Shown piece by piece: positions 1 to 8,680 of a stretch of 24,452 nucleotides of DNA. The first letter of the stretch is position 1; each line of letters begins with the position of its first letter. The translations under genes and the position numbers were made by a program. Under the pieces are notes generated by a model. It saw only the letters and a program-made list of their open reading frames with translations. It had not been told where the DNA came from and ran no database searches. Origin of the DNA: Bog-564 sp035509915 (GTDB lineage Bacteria > Actinomycetota > Acidimicrobiia > Acidimicrobiales > UBA8190); NCBI GenBank assembly GCA_035509915.1, contig DATKIB010000171.1, positions 1 to 24,452 of the forward strand. Direction: 5' to 3'.

Positions 1-1719
1 TCAGACCTCGAGCGCCTGCCGCTTGGCCCAGCGATAGTCGGCCTTGCCCGAAGGGGAGCGGACGATCTGCTTCTCGAAGCCGACCGCCTTGGGGAGCTTG
101 TAGCGCGCGAGGTGCTTGCCCGCCTCTTCGATCAGCTCTTCGGGGGTGACCTGGGAGCCCTCGACCACCTGCACGAGCGCCACCACCTCCTGGCCCCAGC
201 GTTCGCTGGGGCGTCCGGCGACGACGACGTCGACCACGTCCGGATGGTGCACGATCGCCTGCTCCACTTCCTCGGCGAAGATCTTCTCGCCCCCTGAGTT
301 GATTGTGACCGAGTCCCTGCCGAGCAGCTCGATCTGCCCGTCCGCCAGCAGGCGAGCGCGGTCGCCGGGGATCGAGTAGCGCACCGAGCCGACTACCGGG
401 AACGTGCGCGCCGTCTTCTGTGGGTCCCCGAGATAGCCGAGCGGCACGGCACCCGATTGCGCCAGCCAGCCGATCGACTCGTCGCCGGCGGAGAGCTCCT
501 TGGTCATGTCCTCGTCGAGGACGGTGGTGCCGGGGCCCGCGGTGAAGCGGCCCGTCTGCACCGATCCGGAGGTCGACATGGTGCCCATCTGCGCACCGGT
601 CTCCGAGGCCCCGGCCACGTCGCTGATGATCAGGTTCGGGAGAACGGCCAGGAAGCGCTGCTTGATCCCCTCGGAGAGGATGGCACCTCCGCTACCGAGC
701 GCCATCACAGAGCTCGTGTCGTACGAGCCGTTCTCGAGCTCCTCTACGAGAGGCCGGGCCATGGAGTCACCCACCACCGTGAGGCCGATCACCCGCTCCC
801 GCTCGACAGTGCGCCAGATCTCCGCGGGGTCGAGGTTGTGAACGTTCTTAGGGAAGACCACGGTCGCGCCGAGCGCGAAGTAGTAGAAGCAGGCCCACTG
901 GGCCGCCGCGTGCATGAGGGGCGGGATGCTCAGGACCCGGACGTCGTCGGTGGGCAGAAGCCGCTCGACCAGCTGGTCGTAGGTCTCGAGAAGGTCCCAG
1001 GTCCCGAAGATCCGGCCACCCATGGCGGCGTGGAAGATGTCGTGTTGGCGCCACAGGACCGCTTTCGGCATGCCGGTCGTGCCACCCGTGTAGATGATGT
1101 AGAGGTCGTCGGGCGACGGCTCGGTGGGCGGTAGCTCCGGCGGCACCGACTCGAGCGCCTCCTCGTAGTCCACCGCCCCCTCCAACAGGGGATTGCCCGA
1201 GGAGTCCGCCACCTGGAGCAGCAGCTCGAGCCCTTCGAGCTGCGGTAGCACGCGCTCGAGCACAGGGGCGAAGCTGGCGTGGTAGAGGAGCGCTCTGGGC
1301 TTTGCATCCGAGAGCAGGTAGAGCAGCTCCTCCTCCACGTAGCGGTAATTGACGTTGAACGGAGCGACGCGTGCCTTGTACGCGCCGAGCATGCCCTCGA
1401 TGTACTCGTTGCCGTTGTACAGGTACAGGCCCAGGTGGTCCTGTCCTGACTCGTGCCCTTCCAGCTGATGGCGCTCGGTGCGCACGCCGAGCCCGTGATC
1501 GTGCAGCAGGCGCGCCAACCGACGCGACCTCTCGGTGATCTCTCGGTACGTCCAGCTGCGATCGCCCTGGACGACGCACTGGCGGTCAGCGACGACCGCC
1601 GACACCCTCTCGTGAACGGTGCCCAGGTTGAAGCCTTCGCTGCCCGAGTCGGGCGCGCTCGGGATGCTGTCCCCGCCGGCGCCCGCGCCGGCGGCGTCGG
1701 CGGAAGGCGGGGTGCTCAC
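1..1719 (-). CDS. FadD19-like acyl-CoA ligase (AMP-binding)
   Basis: Adenylate-forming enzyme expected to activate a carboxylic acid with ATP and load it on CoA. The P-loop motif TGGTTGMPK lies near residue 211, the A5 motif reads GASETGAQ, the A7/A8 block runs GDRARLLADGQIELLGRDSVTINSGGEK in pieces, and the A10 catalytic lysine is Lys559 in PSGKADYRW. The overall pattern (GGTTG, VLWR, RPLVEELENGSYD, INSGGEK, YRWAK) resembles mycobacterial FadD19, which acts in sterol side-chain degradation; the real substrate is not readable from sequence. I chose the GTG at 1719 because it overlaps the stop of the DUF2630 gene in a GTGA arrangement. This gives 572 aa, normal for the family; a longer open frame to 1821 only runs antiparallel inside the neighbour. 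A short extra segment near residues 70-85 is unlike FadD19. The stop is the first three bases of the window, so the gene is complete. Confidence 0.92.
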   Translation of the reverse strand: MSTPPSADAAGAGAGGDSIPSAPDSGSEGFNLGTVHERVSAVVADRQCVVQGDRSWTYREITERSRRLARLLHDHGLGVRTERHQLEGHESGQDHLGLYLYNGNEYIEGMLGAYKARVAPFNVNYRYVEEELLYLLSDAKPRALLYHASFAPVLERVLPQLEGLELLLQVADSSGNPLLEGAVDYEEALESVPPELPPTEPSPDDLYIIYTGGTTGMPKAVLWRQHDIFHAAMGGRIFGTWDLLETYDQLVERLLPTDDVRVLSIPPLMHAAAQWACFYYFALGATVVFPKNVHNLDPAEIWRTVERERVIGLTVVGDSMARPLVEELENGSYDTSSVMALGSGGAILSEGIKQRFLAVLPNLIISDVAGASETGAQMGTMSTSGSVQTGRFTAGPGTTVLDEDMTKELSAGDESIGWLAQSGAVPLGYLGDPQKTARTFPVVGSVRYSIPGDRARLLADGQIELLGRDSVTINSGGEKIFAEEVEQAIVHHPDVVDVVVAGRPSERWGQEVVALVQVVEGSQVTPEELIEEAGKHLARYKLPKAVGFEKQIVRSPSGKADYRWAKRQALEV

Positions 1720-1958
1720 TGGCGGTAGTTCTCGACGGTGGACGCCGGGCGCACCTCGGCCTCGTCGGGGTCCTGTCCCGCGTTGCGACGTGCGCGGCGC
1801 TGGCGCAGCAGGTCCCAGCACTGGTCGAGGGACACCTCGATGGCGTGAAGCTTCTCCTGCTCCTCGTCCGAGAGCCCGTCCGAGCTGTGGGCCTCCTCGA
1901 GACGGCGCTCCTCGTCCGCCAAGTGGCCGATACGGTCCACGATCTGCTTGTCGTCCAT
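1716..1958 (-). CDS. DUF2630 family protein
   Basis: Small acidic protein of 80 aa starting MDDKQIVDRIGHLADEE. It carries the DUF2630 hallmarks: an N-terminal helix with DEERRLEE, a central LDQCWDLLRQRRARR segment, then AGQDPDEAEVRP near the end. Biochemical function is unknown; it is predicted cytoplasmic and helical. The ATG at 1958 is chosen because a strong Shine-Dalgarno AAAGGAGGG lies just upstream; an open frame eight codons longer would place that site inside the gene. Its TGA overlaps the GTG of the downstream acyl-CoA ligase by four bases, so the two are probably translationally coupled. It lies 46 bp downstream of the glycosylase gene on the same strand. Confidence 0.9.
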   Translation of the reverse strand: MDDKQIVDRIGHLADEERRLEEAHSSDGLSDEEQEKLHAIEVSLDQCWDLLRQRRARRNAGQDPDEAEVRPASTVENYRQ

Positions 1959-2004
1959 GGGCCCTCCTTTCCCGCCAAACACTACGACCTCGCCCGAGAG
2001 GTCC

Positions 2005-2865
2005 TCACTTGAGAAGGCGGGAGAGGCGCCGGTCGGCTAGAGCCTTGCCCCCGGTCTGGCAGGTCGCGCAGTACTGAAGCGACTTCGTGGAGTACGAGAC
2101 CTCGCGGATCACGTCGCCGCAGACCGGACAGGCCTCCCCGGTGCGCCCGTGCACTCGCATCGAACGCTTCTTGTCCCCTTTCAGCTCCCCGGCTGTCATT
2201 CCACGGATGCGCTCCGACGCCTCTCGCATCACGCCGACCAATGCGGAGTGCAGCCTGGCCACCTCCTCGGCGTCGAGCTTCGCAGCAGGCTTGAAGGGCG
2301 ACAGCTTCGCGACGTGAAGGGCCTCGTCCGAGTACGCGTTGCCCACCCCGGCTATGACCGACTGCTTGACGAGGGCGTTCTTGATCGTGCCCGACGCCGT
2401 CGCGAGGGCGCCTTCCAGAGCCCGCACGTCGAAGGCGGGGTCGAGCGGGTCGGGACCGAGCGTGCGGATGCCCTCGATGTCGCTCGGGTCGCGGACGACC
2501 CAGATGGCTAGGCGCTTCTCGGTACCCATCTCGGTGATGTCCATGCCGCTGCGGTCCGAGAACCCGAGTCGCAGGGCAAGTGGGCTCCGCCCGGGGCGCG
2601 CCCGCGCAGACGGCAGCGTCTCCGACCACTTCACCCAGCCACCACGGGCCAGGTGGACCACCAGCCACAGCCTGTCGAGATCCGCGCATACGTACTTCCC
2701 ACGTCGCGAGAACGAGATCACTGCCCGGCCAACGAGGGCTTCGATGGGGGGGTCGAAGGTCTTCAAGGCAGCTATGGCCGCCAGCTCGCACCGCTCGACG
2801 TTCAGCCCCCTCGCACGACCGTCCAGGAACTCGGTGAGCGCCTGGACCTCGGGGAGCTCGGGCAC
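2005..2865 (-). CDS. Fpg/Nei-family DNA glycosylase
   Basis: Base-excision-repair glycosylase/AP lyase of 286 aa. After loss of Met the protein begins PELPEV, giving the N-terminal catalytic proline and the following glutamate. The RRGKYV segment supplies the conserved lysine of the N-terminal domain. The H2TH region includes IKNALVKQSVIAGVGNAYSDE. The C-terminal zinc finger is C-x2-C-x16-C-x2-C (CPVCG ... CATC) followed by QTGGKALADRRLSRLLK, a typical actinobacterial ending. The start is GTG at 2865, the only start that leaves the catalytic proline at position 2. Whether it prefers oxidised purines (Fpg) or pyrimidines (Nei) cannot be told from the sequence. It is divergent from the lipoprotein hydrolase and probably first in a transcript with DUF2630 and the ligase. 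Confidence 0.93.
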   Translation of the reverse strand: MPELPEVQALTEFLDGRARGLNVERCELAAIAALKTFDPPIEALVGRAVISFSRRGKYVCADLDRLWLVVHLARGGWVKWSETLPSARARPGRSPLALRLGFSDRSGMDITEMGTEKRLAIWVVRDPSDIEGIRTLGPDPLDPAFDVRALEGALATASGTIKNALVKQSVIAGVGNAYSDEALHVAKLSPFKPAAKLDAEEVARLHSALVGVMREASERIRGMTAGELKGDKKRSMRVHGRTGEACPVCGDVIREVSYSTKSLQYCATCQTGGKALADRRLSRLLK

Positions 2866-2929
2866 CCCTCAACTGTCGCACACGGCCGGGCGAGGATCGG
2901 ATGACGGCGATAGGTGAAAAGGTGATGGA

Positions 2930-4501
2930 GTGCGCGAAACGGGGCCGAAGGGATGCGGCCGGGGGATCCGCAGGAGCGCCGGCCGCGTGCCACGCCTGCT
3001 CGCGGTCGCGACGACGGCCACGTTCCTGCTGGCGGCCTGCACTGCGAACGCGAAGAGCACGTCGACCACCAGGCATTCCACGACGTCTACCGCCGCGGCC
3101 TCCACTGCCTCCACGACCACCGTGCCCCCGCTGCCCGTGACGCCGGTGTCGTGGGCCTCGTGCGGCTCGGACCTCCAGTGCGGCTCGGTGACCGCTCCCC
3201 TGAATTATTCCGAACCCGGTGGTCCGACCATCCAGATAGCCGTCGAGCGGCACCCCGCCGAGGTACCGTCACAGAGGATCGGTTCGCTCGTGATCAACCC
3301 CGGCGGACCCGGAGGGTCGGGCATCAACGACCTCCCGAACGAGCTGAGCGTTCTCACCCCTGGGCTTCTCGACGACTTCGACATCGTCTCGTTCGACCCC
3401 CGAGGGGTGCAGCGAAGCGACCCGGTCAACTGCGGTTCCGGCGGGGCTCCCTCTGACAATTCGAGCCCTCTACCTGACCCTGCGCCCGCGACGGCTGTGG
3501 CCCAGCAGGCCCTTCTCTCGAACGATCGGGAGTACGCGTCGCAGTGCGAGCAGGACAGCGGCAGCGTTCTTCCCTATGTCGGGACGGTGGACACTGCACG
3601 CGACCTCGATCGAATCCGCACCGCCCTCGGCGACGCGACCCTGACGTTCATCGGCCACTCCTACGGGACGCTGCTCGGCGCCACGTATGCCCAGATGTTC
3701 CCCACGCACGTGCGCGCGATGGTCCTCGACGCGGCCATCGATCCCGCGATGAGCACCGACCAGTACACGCTGGGACAGGCGCAGAGCCTCGAAGGCGTCC
3801 TCGACGACTTCTTCTCCTGGTGTGGCAGCTCCTCCTCGTGTCCGTGGCACCCCGCTTCGGACCCGACCTCCGCGCTGCTCGCCCTCATCGCCCAGAGCCG
3901 CCAGCAGCCGATCCCTGGCGGCAACGGGCGCAGCGCGGGGCCCGGGGAGATATACGACGCGCTGCTAGACGGGCTGTACTCGCGGAGCGACTGGCCGGCC
4001 CTCGGTGGAGCGCTGGGCGAGGCGGCAGCCGGCAGCTCGAGCGAGGTGCTGTCAATGTCGGACTCCTACCGGCGCAACGGCTCGACCAACGGGAGCGACG
4101 CCGCTCAGGCGATCGACTGCCTCGACCACCCGGTCTCGCGAGACACCTCCAGCTACTCTGCGCTCTCGGCCGCCGACTCGCCGCACGCCCCGGTGTTCGG
4201 TCCTCTGCTCGCGTGGGGGCTGCTCGGTTGCGCCGTGTGGCCGGTCCCCCCTACCCGGACGCCGGCGCCCACGACGGCGTCCGGTGCGCCTCCGATACTG
4301 GTGACAGGCACCACCATGGACCCGGTCACGCCCTACCAGTGGGCGGTCAACCTGGCCCACGAGCTTCAGCACGGCTTTCTGCTCACCTGGCAGGGCGAGA
4401 ACCACGTGGCCTACTTCTACAGCTCCTGCGTACGCAACATCGACCAGGCCTACCTGATCTCGGGGACCCTGCCGGCGGCAGGCACCATCTGCTCCGACTG
4501 A
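2930..4501 (+). CDS. Secreted TAP-like alpha/beta hydrolase lipoprotein
   Basis: Putative secreted peptidase/esterase of the S33 (tripeptidyl aminopeptidase-like) type, comparable to mycobacterial Hip1/CaeA relatives. The N-terminus has basic residues, a hydrophobic stretch and a lipobox LAAC with Cys37, followed by a Ser/Thr-rich linker (about residues 38-65), so it should be a lipid-anchored exported protein. The catalytic fold is clear: oxyanion motif NPGGPGGSG, nucleophile elbow GHSYGT with Ser244, Asp464 in TMDPVTP and His492 in GENHVAY, the last two in the C-terminal TAP-like domain. Two starts are possible: GTG at 2930 (AAGGTGA four bases upstream) or GTG at 2987 (AGGAG ten bases upstream), which would give an 18-residue signal ending at the same cysteine. 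Substrate unknown. Confidence 0.88.
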   Translation: MRETGPKGCGRGIRRSAGRVPRLLAVATTATFLLAACTANAKSTSTTRHSTTSTAAASTASTTTVPPLPVTPVSWASCGSDLQCGSVTAPLNYSEPGGPTIQIAVERHPAEVPSQRIGSLVINPGGPGGSGINDLPNELSVLTPGLLDDFDIVSFDPRGVQRSDPVNCGSGGAPSDNSSPLPDPAPATAVAQQALLSNDREYASQCEQDSGSVLPYVGTVDTARDLDRIRTALGDATLTFIGHSYGTLLGATYAQMFPTHVRAMVLDAAIDPAMSTDQYTLGQAQSLEGVLDDFFSWCGSSSSCPWHPASDPTSALLALIAQSRQQPIPGGNGRSAGPGEIYDALLDGLYSRSDWPALGGALGEAAAGSSSEVLSMSDSYRRNGSTNGSDAAQAIDCLDHPVSRDTSSYSALSAADSPHAPVFGPLLAWGLLGCAVWPVPPTRTPAPTTASGAPPILVTGTTMDPVTPYQWAVNLAHELQHGFLLTWQGENHVAYFYSSCVRNIDQAYLISGTLPAAGTICSD

Positions 4502-4538
4502 GCATTCCGGCACGACCGACGTCTGGCAGGCTGTTCGG

Positions 4539-5522
4539 ATGATGTCGAAGCTTCGCCTCCCGAGCGCAGTCGCCGATCCTTCGATGACGACACCACCCCG
4601 GCGCGACGGATCGATGCGTCTCACGAGCCACGTCGACATCGAGACCGACAGAGGCGGTGGTCTCCTCTTGAGCGGTGCGGCCCGGGAGCTCCGAACATCA
4701 GGCGCATCGGCCCGAGTGATCGGCACAGCGCAAGTCGAGGCCCGGGTCGGCTCCGACCGCACTCTGCGCAAGCTGGAAGTGTTCCCCGACAACCAAGGCA
4801 CCGAGTCGCTGGTGGGACGGGCCGTGGGGTCGGGGTTCCGAGTAGCCGTAGACGCCGCCTTCAGCGACGAGCCGGGGCCTCCGGGTCCACTGCACCTCCT
4901 TCTCGACGACCTCCCCGTCGCCGTCCTGATCTCCGGATATGCCGCTCTCTACAGCGGCAAGATGCAGATCGAGCGCGAGCACCTGGACGCAGGTTTGCTC
5001 AAGGCCGACATCTGCTCCGGATGGCGTTCGGACGCGACGATGCTCGTCACGTTGAGGAGGGAGGGCCACCTGCCGGTCTCCCTGGGTCCGCCGGCAGGAG
5101 CGTTGGACGCATCTGACGACGAGCTCGCCTGGCACGAGATCTCCGGGCTCACTCCGGGATCGATGCGCCGTCGGCGCCTGATCGACGTAGTCGCCGGCGA
5201 TCCGATCGAGGTGTTCGCCATGTTCCGCGACACGCACCTCGACCCAGACGGCGTCGAAGCCGTGCTCCACGAGTACTCCCTGACTGCCGTACTTGACCGT
5301 GCAGGTACGGCGATCGACCAGTGCGTCGCCCGGCCGAGAGTGCTGCCATGGCCCGAATGCCCGCTGGCAGCAGACAGTGCTCGCCGGCTCAACGGCGTCC
5401 CGCTGGAGGGCGTGAAGGCCGTCGTCGCCCGGGAGCTGCGTGGCACTTCGACTTGCACTCATCTGAACGACCTTCTGCGCTCCCTCGCGCGGGTCGCGTC
5501 GCTCCTGCCCCACTTGGGTTGA
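4539..5522 (+). CDS. DUF2889 domain-containing protein
   Basis: Protein of 327 aa without signal peptide or membrane segment. It has features I associate with DUF2889: an N-terminal RLTSHVDIE...GAARELRT segment, a central MRRRRLIDV, and a C-terminal CTHLNDLLRSLARVASL close to the end. Biochemical function is unknown. Two ATG codons are adjacent at 4539; there is no clear Shine-Dalgarno. Further in-frame ATGs at 4584 and 4614 are alternative starts, the last sitting just before the conserved part. It follows the lipoprotein gene by 37 bp and precedes the exonuclease-like gene by 8 bp, so all three may be cotranscribed. Confidence 0.8.
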   Translation: MMSKLRLPSAVADPSMTTPPRRDGSMRLTSHVDIETDRGGGLLLSGAARELRTSGASARVIGTAQVEARVGSDRTLRKLEVFPDNQGTESLVGRAVGSGFRVAVDAAFSDEPGPPGPLHLLLDDLPVAVLISGYAALYSGKMQIEREHLDAGLLKADICSGWRSDATMLVTLRREGHLPVSLGPPAGALDASDDELAWHEISGLTPGSMRRRRLIDVVAGDPIEVFAMFRDTHLDPDGVEAVLHEYSLTAVLDRAGTAIDQCVARPRVLPWPECPLAADSARRLNGVPLEGVKAVVARELRGTSTCTHLNDLLRSLARVASLLPHLG

Positions 5523-5530
5523 TCCTTCGA

Positions 5531-6421
5531 ATGAAGGTCTACCTGATCGACGGTACGTACGAGCTCTTCCGCCAGTTCTACGGGCGGCCCCCCCGGGCGG
5601 GTGCCGACGGCACGGAGGTGGGCGCGGTGGTGGGCGTGCTCCGCGAGGTGGTCTCGATCCTCGGGTCCGGAGCCACGCACGTCGGGGTCGCGACCGACCA
5701 TGTGATCGAGTCGTTCCGTAACGAGCTGTGGCCGGGCTACAAGACGGGATCGGGCGTGCCGGCCGAGCTGATGCAGCAGTTCCCGCTGCTCGAGAGCGCC
5801 CTGGAGGAGCTCGGAGTCGTGGTGTGGGCCATGTCCGAGCTCGAGGCGGACGACGCGCTCGCTTCCGCGGCCGCCGTCGCAGCCGACGACGCTTCGGTGG
5901 ATCAGGTGCTCGTCTGCACTCCGGACAAGGACCTGGCTCAGTGCGTCGTCGATGCCCGGGTCGTGCAGGTGGACCGGCGCACGGGGGAGGTTCGCGACGA
6001 CGCCGGGGTCCGGGCCAAGTTCGGGGTGGAGCCGCGCTCGATCCCCGACTGGCTGGCCCTCGTCGGCGATTCGGCGGACGGCTTCCCCGGCCTGAAGGGG
6101 TGGGGCAAGCAATCGGCAGCGACCGTGCTCGCCCACTACGTCCACGTCGAGGACGTCCCCACCGACGCTGCGCTGTGGGACCAGGCGGTGCGAAAGGCCG
6201 TGCGCAGCGCATCGACCCTCGCCGCCCGTCTCGCCGAGGACCTCGATCTTGCCCTGCTGTTCAAGGACCTCGCGACCCTCAGGGTCGACCGGTCATTGCT
6301 CGCGGCCACCGGCGATCTCGAGTGGCGGGGCCCTAGAGCAGGTTTCGAGCGGGTCTGCGAGCAGGTGCGCGACAGCGCGCTCGCGCAGCGGGCTACGTCG
6401 CTCGGGGAGCGTCGGCAGTAG
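5531..6421 (+). CDS. 5'-3' exonuclease family protein (PIN/H3TH fold)
   Basis: 296-aa protein resembling the 5'-nuclease domain of DNA polymerase I, but free-standing. Acidic metal-binding motifs appear in the expected order: LIDGTYELFR at the N-terminus, VATDHVIESFRNELWPGYK, SELEADDALA, CTPDKDLAQ, then GDSADGFPGLKGWGKQSA, which is the helix-3-turn-helix DNA-binding element. It should cleave 5' flaps or RNA/DNA 5' ends; no polymerase domain follows. The ATG at 5531 starts MKVYLIDGTYELF and is the natural family start; no Shine-Dalgarno is visible. It ends 7 bp before the convergent kdpE stop. Confidence 0.9.
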   Translation: MKVYLIDGTYELFRQFYGRPPRAGADGTEVGAVVGVLREVVSILGSGATHVGVATDHVIESFRNELWPGYKTGSGVPAELMQQFPLLESALEELGVVVWAMSELEADDALASAAAVAADDASVDQVLVCTPDKDLAQCVVDARVVQVDRRTGEVRDDAGVRAKFGVEPRSIPDWLALVGDSADGFPGLKGWGKQSAATVLAHYVHVEDVPTDAALWDQAVRKAVRSASTLAARLAEDLDLALLFKDLATLRVDRSLLAATGDLEWRGPRAGFERVCEQVRDSALAQRATSLGERRQ

Positions 6422-6428
6422 ACGTCTG

Positions 6429-7133
6429 CTACGGCGCGTTGTCGGTACCGGTGCTCAGGCTGTAGCCGATCCCCGGTGCGGTCCTGAGCAGCTCGCCCTT
6501 GGGGTCCCGGAGCTTCTGGCGGAGGCGGTGGACGTAGGCGTGAAGGTACTGGGCCTCGCTCGAGTACGCAGCGCCCCATACCGCCACGAGGATCATTTGG
6601 TGCGTGCAGGTCTTCCCTGCGTGGAGCGCCAGGTAGGCGAGCACGTCGAACTCCTTCGAGGTCAGCTCCAGGTTGGCCCCGTCCAAGCGGGCTTCGTGAT
6701 GGATCATGTCGAGCTCGAGAGGTCCCACCGTTACGCGTGACGGCAACCTGTCTGCGCCCTCGGGCACGTCTGCCGTCCGGTGGCGGATCGCCGTTCGTAT
6801 TCGGGCCTCGAGCTCCGCCATGCCGAAGGGCTTGGTCACGTAGTCGTCGGCACCGCCGTCGAGCGCGGCGACCTTTCGTGTCTCGGTGTCGGTTGCAGAC
6901 AGCACGACGATGGGCACCTCGCTCCATTGCCGGATCCTGCGGCAGACCGTGAGCCCGTCCACGTCCGGGAGGCCGAGGTCGAGCACGACGACGTCGGGGG
7001 AGACGAGCGCAGCCTGAGAGATGCCTTGTTCGCCGTTGATGGCGACGACCACCTCGTGACCGCTGGCGCGCAGGCCCAGTCGCAGCGCTCGAAGCAGCGA
7101 GGGATCGTCGTCGACCACGAGGACCTTGGCCAC
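6429..7133 (-). CDS. kdpE: KdpE response regulator (OmpR/PhoB type)
   Basis: 234-aa DNA-binding response regulator. The receiver domain has the acidic pair Asp8-Asp9, phosphoacceptor Asp52 in VVVLDLGLPDVDG, Ser79 in VVLSAT and Lys101 in YVTKPFG. The C-terminal winged-helix domain includes ELTSKEFDVLAYL and YLHAYVHRLRQKL and ends with the TAPGIGYSL hairpin. In KdpDE systems this protein activates kdpFABC during potassium limitation or osmotic stress. The GTG start at 7133 lies four bases after the stop of the kinase gene, so they form one transcript. Identification as KdpE rests on this linkage plus family resemblance. A candidate binding site is the TTCAG array at 8681-8727. Confidence 0.93.
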   Translation of the reverse strand: MAKVLVVDDDPSLLRALRLGLRASGHEVVVAINGEQGISQAALVSPDVVVLDLGLPDVDGLTVCRRIRQWSEVPIVVLSATDTETRKVAALDGGADDYVTKPFGMAELEARIRTAIRHRTADVPEGADRLPSRVTVGPLELDMIHHEARLDGANLELTSKEFDVLAYLALHAGKTCTHQMILVAVWGAAYSSEAQYLHAYVHRLRQKLRDPKGELLRTAPGIGYSLSTGTDNAP

Positions 7134-7137
7134 GCCG

Positions 7138-8631
7138 CTACGTCCGGGATCCGTTGCTCGTCGCCAATGGCCCGTTGCTAGTCGCCAATGGCAACGTGAA
7201 GACGAAGCGGGCGCCGCCGCCGGAAGCCTCCTCTGCCCAGATCCGCCCTCCGTGCGCTTCGACGAAGGTCTTGGCGAGCGCGAGACCCAGGCCCGCCCTG
7301 CCGCCGGTGTCGAAACGCACGAAGCTCTCGAAGACAGCCTCGCGCTCCGACGGTGGTACCCCAGGGCCCATGTCGGACACCGAGAGCGCGACGCAGTCCC
7401 CGGCTTGCTCGCCCGAGACCGTGATGGCAGTGCCGGCGGGCCCGTGACGGTCGGCGTTGTCCAGGAGGTTGGTGAGCACCTGGCCTATGAGAAGGTGGTC
7501 GACGCTGACGGCGGGAAGCGTCTCGGGAAGCACGACCTCCACGCGTCGCTCGTCGAGCGAGGGTCTCAGGCCGGCCACCGCTTCCGCGACGAGGTCGAGA
7601 GCGGACCACGGGACCTTGCGGATCTCGAGCACTCCCGCTTCGAGTCGAGTCATGTCGAGCAGGCTCGTAACGAGACGGGTGAGTCGGTCGGCCTGGACGT
7701 CGACCAGCTGGTACAACTCGTGCCGGTCCTCGACGGGCAGGTCCTTGGAGCGGTCCATGAGCGTGGAGGACGCGACCTTGATCGTGGCCAGCGGTGAGCG
7801 CAGATCGTGTGAGACAGCTCCGATCAGGGCCCGGCGCAGGCGATCGACCTCCTCGAGGACCTCGGCGCGAAGGGCGCGCTCGTTGAGCTCTGCGCGTTCG
7901 AGGGCCAGGGCCAGGTGGTTGGCGAGCGTCGGGAGCGTCTCACGGGCCTCCTTCTCACTCGGCACGTCCCTCAGCACGAGCAGGCCGACGGGACGCCCGG
8001 CAGCGCTGAGGGCGAGCACCCGAGACTCCTCGCCCGACCGGCTCGTGCTCAGTGCGACAGGGACCGGGAGGCGGGCACCCGGACGGAGATGCTCGAGGTC
8101 CTCCTCTGCGATCGAGGTCCCGGAGGACGCCACGACCTCCAGCTGTCCGTCGACCGCCAGCAGCAACGTGACACCGCTCAACGCGAATGCCTCGCGCACC
8201 TCGTTCACGATCGTCGCACCGAGGTCGGGCACCGATTTGTTCGCCAGCAGGAGCTCTGACAGATCGAAGAGGTGCCGAGCGCTCTCCTCGCGGACGTTGG
8301 ATGCCGCCCTGGCCTGGTCCAGTCCCGACACGAGCCGTGCTACCAGCACCATGACCACGACGTAGACCCCGAGCGCGACCCAGTCCTCACCCGCGGTCAC
8401 GGTGAGCGAGTAGTAGGGAGGGATGAATACGAGGTCGTAGACGAAGAAGCTGGCCGCCACGCTGACGAGGCCTGCGACGAACCCGCCGGTGAGGACCCCC
8501 ACCACGACCGGGAGGACGAGGACCAATCCGGTGGTGGCGATGCTCAGGTGTGACCTGAGGGGCAGCATGGCGGCACCTAGCCCGGCGGAGGCCAGCACCC
8601 CTACGACCGAACCGATGAGGCGGCGGTTCAC
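7138..8631 (-). CDS. kdpD: KdpD C-terminal half: membrane histidine kinase (split KdpD)
   Basis: 497-aa sensor kinase equivalent to the C-terminal part of KdpD. Residues about 1-105 hold four hydrophobic segments of the DUF4118 type, including the characteristic FFVYDLVFIPPYYSLTV. A GAF-like region spans about 115-250. The HisKA phosphoacceptor is His275 in AVSHDLRSPLATIK. The ATPase domain shows the N box (LTNLLDNADRHG), G1 (DMGPGVP) and G2 (GLGLALAK). The cytosolic KdpD sensor (Walker A/B) and Usp domains found at the N-terminus of the E. coli protein are absent; they are encoded separately at 13447-14700. The start is GTG at 8631, with GGGAAG about nine bases upstream. The last residues are a tandem repeat (LATSNGP/LATSNGS). 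Confidence 0.9.
   Translation of the reverse strand: MNRRLIGSVVGVLASAGLGAAMLPLRSHLSIATTGLVLVLPVVVGVLTGGFVAGLVSVAASFFVYDLVFIPPYYSLTVTAGEDWVALGVYVVVMVLVARLVSGLDQARAASNVREESARHLFDLSELLLANKSVPDLGATIVNEVREAFALSGVTLLLAVDGQLEVVASSGTSIAEEDLEHLRPGARLPVPVALSTSRSGEESRVLALSAAGRPVGLLVLRDVPSEKEARETLPTLANHLALALERAELNERALRAEVLEEVDRLRRALIGAVSHDLRSPLATIKVASSTLMDRSKDLPVEDRHELYQLVDVQADRLTRLVTSLLDMTRLEAGVLEIRKVPWSALDLVAEAVAGLRPSLDERRVEVVLPETLPAVSVDHLLIGQVLTNLLDNADRHGPAGTAITVSGEQAGDCVALSVSDMGPGVPPSEREAVFESFVRFDTGGRAGLGLALAKTFVEAHGGRIWAEEASGGGARFVFTLPLATSNGPLATSNGSRT
7151..7192. repeat. 21-bp tandem duplication in the 3' end of the kinase gene
   Basis: Two adjacent 21-bp copies, 7151-7171 and 7172-7192, differ at one base (c versus a at the ninth position). 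They encode the repeated heptapeptide LATSNGP/LATSNGS at the C-terminus of the KdpD kinase half, just before SRT and the stop. The unit length keeps the frame. Confidence 0.9.
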
Positions 8632-8680
8632 CCTGGTGATCTTCCCACCCGATGGGGGGAGCGCGTGCCGCCGCGAACCG

